Program-made: the position numbers and the translations under genes
Shown here: positions 31,205 through 34,790 of the stretch, piece by piece
How the letters are laid out: each line of letters begins with the position of its first letter
Position numbering within the stretch: position 1 is the stretch's first letter
The notes under the pieces: model-generated
What the model was told of the DNA's origin: nothing
The model's input: the letters and a program-made list of their open reading frames with translations, nothing else
Database searches by the model: none
NCBI GenBank assembly: GCA_022592435.1
Contig: JABYQS010000293.1
Location: 1-34,790, forward strand
Direction of reading: 5' to 3'
DNA from: Cerioporus squamosus
Taxonomy: Eukaryota; Basidiomycota; Agaricomycetes; Polyporales; Polyporaceae
DNA: 34,790 nucleotides

Positions 31205-31834
31205 AACGGATGATTACACGCGGAGAGTCCGAGTCGGGTACAGTGCCAGGACATGATGCCTCTACCATTACATAGGACACCGTTGATATCAAGTTATGTA
31301 TAACTCGGGACGGGCGTGCCTTGAGCTTGCATGAACTGAGAAAGGTCCCCGGCTGGCGAAGTGCGCGAGGTTAGCTCGACTTGAATATTTGAATCCTCAC
31401 TCGCTGGCAATTCCCGATGGGACCGGGATTTCGAAACTGCGATGACACAAGGACTTAGGCGGATTCGAAACATGAACGTGCATCTTCCAGTGGTATAGAT
31501 CGAGCCTTGTCACTATGATCATGGTCCTGTGGGCGGGCGGGCTCGATTGCAATGGCAAGTCAAGCAGCAAAACTCGATTAGACGCTCCAAGGTTGCCATT
31601 GTGGCAGGCACGTGGCTACCGGAATTGCGATCGAAGATCGCAAAATTGGGTGATCGACCAAGAAAGGCGTTCCTGCAATTTGCCCCAAAGCACCGCGGAC
31701 TCCAACAACGTTCACGAGCTCCTGTACTTGTACATTCACGTTTCTTGCATACTGGAGACTACGCAGGTGCTGTTACATGCGTTGCCGATTTCCCGTTCGC
31801 GGTGCTAATGGAATCAATCGTTCGCTAGTGCACG

Positions 31835-33381
31835 ATGGTGACGGGCCTGACTTCCATCCGGACGAGCGAGGGCAAGCTGGAGATTGTGAACCAGCTTCTG
31901 CTGCCACACACCGTCGAGTTTATCGAGATCAAGACGATCGATGATGCATACGAAGCCATCAAGTCGATGAAGGTGCTGCGACATTTGTCTCTTCAATATG
32001 GTCGCTTACACACAGCCTATCCCAGATCCGTGGTGCTCCTGCCATCGCATCGCTGGCTGCGCTGGCCGTAGCGGGATACCTCACGAAAGCTCTGGAGAAC
32101 GCCACAGCACCAGCATGGTTCGAGTCCACAGCTGCGTTCAAGGACCACATCGAAGCCGTCCTCTCCCACCTCTTCACCGCCCGTCCAACTGCAGTCAACC
32201 TCGGCGCCGCCACCCGCAGGCTCTCGAAGAAGCTCGCTGCGTCAATAGAATCCGGGAAGGACGTCCGCGCGATCGCGCAGGATCTCATCGCAGAGGCGAA
32301 GGAGATCGACGCGGAGGACGTCGGCAGGAACAAGCTCATGTCGAAGTGGGGTGCGGAGTGGCTCGTAGAGCAGGTCAAGAAGGCTGGCGGGAGCGGCGAG
32401 AAATTGAACGTGATGACGGTCTGCAACACGGGCTCGCTGGCGACTTCGGTCAGTCATGCCCTTGTTGGTGGTAGAAGGGTGGTGAGGCTGTGGCTGACTC
32501 TGCGTGCTAGGGATACGGAACGGCTCTCGGGTTGATCACGCACCTCCATGAGACCGGGAAGTTACAGCGGGCGTTCTACACGCAGTCGACGCCATATCAC
32601 CAAGGCTCGCGGTGAGTCGCAGCGTTGGACTGTGGAGGTGGAAACTCACCTCCCTTGTATCAGATTAACCGCATTCGAGTTGCAGTCGCTCAAGATTCCC
32701 TCGACAATGCTTTGTGACAGTATGGTTGGTTCTCTATTCCAGCACCATCAGATTCACGGAATAGGTGAGGATCCAAGTCCCCTATATTTAGGGAATTCAT
32801 ATGTTCAACAGGAAGATAGCTGTCGGAGCGGATCGTATTGCGCGCAACGGTGATACTGCAAACAAGGTAAGTCGAGAACATACGACGAACCTCGGACATG
32901 TCTCATGTGCTTTCAGATTGGAACCTACAACGCGGCGGTATTAGCCGCACGTCACAACATCCCGTTCATCGTGGTCGCTCCCGTAAGTACGGTCGACCTG
33001 GAGGTTGCGGACGGCAGCGGGTGGGTAGAGTCTGATTACTCCGGCTGAGAATGTGCTGACCACATATACTCTTCGCAGCATCCCGATCGAACAGCGCCCG
33101 GCAATCGAAGCATGTCTGGTGCGAGGTGCGCTGTTCCCAACAGTGTTGAACGCAGATGGGGTGAAGGAGCAGGCGACGGTGATGGTTACGCCCGAGGGGC
33201 TCGAGGGGGTGTACAACCGAGTTTCGACGTGACGCCTGCGAGCCTGATCACCGCCATCGTGACCGAGAAGGGTGTTGCGGTCAAGAAGGCGGGAGAGGAT
33301 GCGTTCGATTTGACGCCGATTGTTGATAGCCTCGCGGGGCAAGGCCCGCATGTCGGACTGCTGCGCTTCGCGGGCCAGTGA
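31835..33381 (+). CDS. MRI1: Methylthioribose-1-phosphate isomerase (frame broken near the 3' end)
   Basis: Methionine-salvage enzyme converting 5-methylthioribose 1-phosphate to the ribulose 1-phosphate. Seven exons: 31835-31972, 32026-32448, 32511-32611, 32664-32764, 32820-32866, 32917-33020, 33079-33381. Landmarks are [35 protein letters not shown], the catalytic Cys in [37 protein letters not shown], the catalytic Asp in [23 protein letters not shown] and IPIEQRP. In exon 7 the frame runs to GLEGVYN and then hits TGA at 33230-33232. The rest of the family sequence ([20 protein letters not shown]) continues one base out of register. One base appears lost in the CC at 33217-33218 (AACCGAG where AACCCGAG is expected). 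With it the protein would be 405 residues, the normal length. No intron can explain the shift. Confidence 0.88.
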
Positions 33382-34002
33382 ATGCGCGGCGCGTGTATAT
33401 AGAGGGTTCTCCCGCCCCGTTAGCTCCTGTTTGCTCCTCTCTTCATGCTATGCGACCTGCTTCACCTCCTCCTCCGCCTGTTCCCCGACGCATAGATCGC
33501 AGAATCCTGGAAGACGAGCTTGCCGGGCCGACATCAGATGGATTGAACTCTGGTTCGCGCCGGGCTTGGCGTTGGGCGGCTGATGTGTGGCCGACTGGCT
33601 GCTCGACATGTCGGACATTGCACAGGACAACGCGATGCCGTCGCGGTTGCTGCCTCTCTGGACGGAATCAAGATCACAACTGCCTGACCAGGGCAGCCAC
33701 AGCGCGGCGAACGAGCCCGGGCTGTGAGTTGCGGGCAGGAGCAAACCGTTCCACGCCAGGCTGGTCTGAATAGCAATCAGTTCGGCTTGGATAGCGACGG
33801 CGGCGATTGGCTGGGCGGGAGAACGGAGTGCACAGACGGCCCAAGCACGCGCGTGGCACTGGCCCGCTTCGATCGACTGTCTCTGCCGCTCCGCCTTATT
33901 TCGCCCCAGCTCGAGTTCCCCACCGCCTTCTCTCCCCCGTCTCCCGTCCTCTCTCTCTTCCCGCCCCGCCGACCTTACGTCGTACACAACGAGCTCGCCC
34001 TA
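33382..34002. other. Intergenic, upstream of the secreted lysozyme-like gene
   Basis: No gene supported. A pyrimidine-rich stretch (TCTCCCCCGTCTCCCGTCC and similar, about 33925-33970) lies just before the ATG at 34003, as is common in fungal core promoters. Open frames on both strands here look like chance. Confidence 0.4.
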
Positions 34003-34790
34003 ATGAAGCTGTCCGCTCCTTTCGTAATTATTCTCGCCGCCGCCCTCGGCGCCGGCGAGGCTCCAGCCATGACGGCCTCTCCGGACGCATGGCCCGCCAC
34101 CACAACGTCAACATTGCCCGACACGGACGATAATGTCGTCCGCCGTGCCGCGACTGGCAAGCGCTGCAAGGCTCGCACCTCCACAGTGAGCTTTCCTTCT
34201 TTTCCCGCGAAGAAGCGAGTCTCTTGGTTCGGGCGCGGCCTGACTCTGCAAATCAGCTTGCGTCGACCTCCACCCATCACTCCTCCTCCACGGCCAAGGC
34301 CACCTCTACGAAGAAGTCTACGCCTACTGCGCTGAACACGAACAAGGACGACAACAAGAGCGCGTCCTCCAGCGGCGGTAACAAGTCCATCGGTAGCGCG
34401 AGCGGACTCATCCGCATCACGACTCTTCCTGCGGCAGCCCCGGTGCTACCAGTACGTCATTCCGGGCGCGCGGGCGAAGCATCCTACTAATTCTACTAAT
34501 TCGGCATCACAGAGGATATCACCGCCACCATGGTCCCAACGGTAACATCGACTGGCTCAACTGCGGTGTTGATGGCTCCGGCTGGAGGCCGCCCATGGTC
34601 ACCGTGGACGACGTCGTGACCGTGCCGCTGGACAAGGCTGTCAAGGAGTCTGGCAGCCCGTTCAAGGCATGCGAAGCGTACATCGATACCTTCACGAAGT
34701 ACGCCAACCATCACGGCAAGTGAGTCCTCCCATCTGCGAACTAGGGTGAACGGTCGGCCAATCGTACTATTTCAGTCCCCCCGATAATTA
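34003..34790 (+). CDS. Secreted lysozyme-like (GH23/SLT-type) protein, partial and frame-disturbed
   Basis: The N-terminal part of a secreted protein that runs off the window. Exons: 34003-34185, 34257-34451, 34513-34719, and 34776 onward. Residues 1-22, MKLSAPFVIILAAALGAGEA and following, form a signal peptide. A dibasic VVRR is a likely Kex2 site, GKRCKAR follows, and then a Ser/Thr/Lys-rich linker. Downstream, GPNGNIDWLNCG, GWRPPMVTVDDVV and SPFKACEAYIDTFTKYANHHG match what I recall of basidiomycete lysozyme-like proteins, whose catalytic Glu would lie just beyond the window. The frame breaks twice by one base: near 34411-34423 (before SSCGSPGAT) and near 34529-34532 (before GPNGNIDW). The last junction needs either a GC donor at 34716 or one base fewer in the C6 run at 34777-34782. 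Decay or consensus error are both possible. Confidence 0.55.

Larger units (their letters stand above)
30188..31834. other. Intergenic region with hairpins and a tRNA-like relic
   Basis: 1.65 kb with no supported protein gene. Open frames at 30576-30989 (plus) and 30639-30977 (minus) overlap and lack features. Separate entries describe the tRNA-like sequence and two hairpins. The last few hundred bases should hold the promoter and leader of the isomerase gene. Confidence 0.4.

Noticed and set aside
1..34790. CRISPR arrays, bacterial operons, Shine-Dalgarno sites, prophage
   Set aside because: The intron structure and gene set are eukaryotic. No regularly spaced direct-repeat array with unique spacers was seen.

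Overview
The window is nuclear DNA from a basidiomycete fungus, most likely an agaricomycete of polypore type. Genes are dense and cut by many short introns of about 50-70 nt with GT..AG ends and CTNAY-like branch sites. Coding GC is high, and the gene repertoire fits (Mkk1-type MAPKK, PEX5, xylose reductase, allantoin catabolism, lysozyme-like secreted protein). All exon models below were built by eye from frame continuity, splice signals and remembered family motifs; no database search was possible.

Layout. 1-650: the 3' end of a gene encoding an acidic VDGxPM-type repeat (plus strand), then an intron-containing tRNA-Leu(UAG) on the minus strand. 1.0-2.9 kb: a MAP kinase kinase of the Mkk1/2 cell-wall-integrity type. 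3.1-3.3 kb: a 0.2-kb MITE-like element. 3.6-6.4 kb: a large disordered protein of unknown function. 6.6-7.9 kb: RNase H2 subunit B. 9.1-10.0 kb: a doubtful membrane/coiled-coil protein (plus), convergent with an 8-Cys small secreted protein (minus). 11.6-12.8 kb: xylose-reductase-like aldo/keto reductase. 13.0-13.3 kb: small membrane protein. 13.5-16.6 kb: PEX5. 16.8-17.4 kb: a fold-back element with two inverted arms. 17.4-21.3 kb: nothing recognisable. 21.3-22.7 kb: three-finger zinc-finger regulator containing a 7-nt micro-exon. 24.0-27.0 kb: hormone-sensitive-lipase-type alpha/beta hydrolase. 27.7-30.2 kb: a single gene fusing allantoicase to ureidoglycolate lyase. 31.05 kb: a 50-nt tRNA-like relic. 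31.8-33.4 kb: methylthioribose-1-phosphate isomerase. 34.0 kb to the end: a secreted lysozyme-like (GH23/SLT type) protein, cut by the window edge.

How genes relate. This is a normal fungal mosaic rather than one operon-like system. The clearest metabolic unit is the allantoicase-ureidoglycolate lyase fusion, which would carry out two consecutive steps from allantoate to glyoxylate and urea in one polypeptide. It shares a divergent 676-bp promoter region with the lipase-like gene.

Single-base frame breaks occur at the left edge (about 28) and cluster at the right end (about 33217, 34422 and 34530). Genes in between can all be spliced into intact frames, so sequence error near the ends must be weighed against real gene decay.
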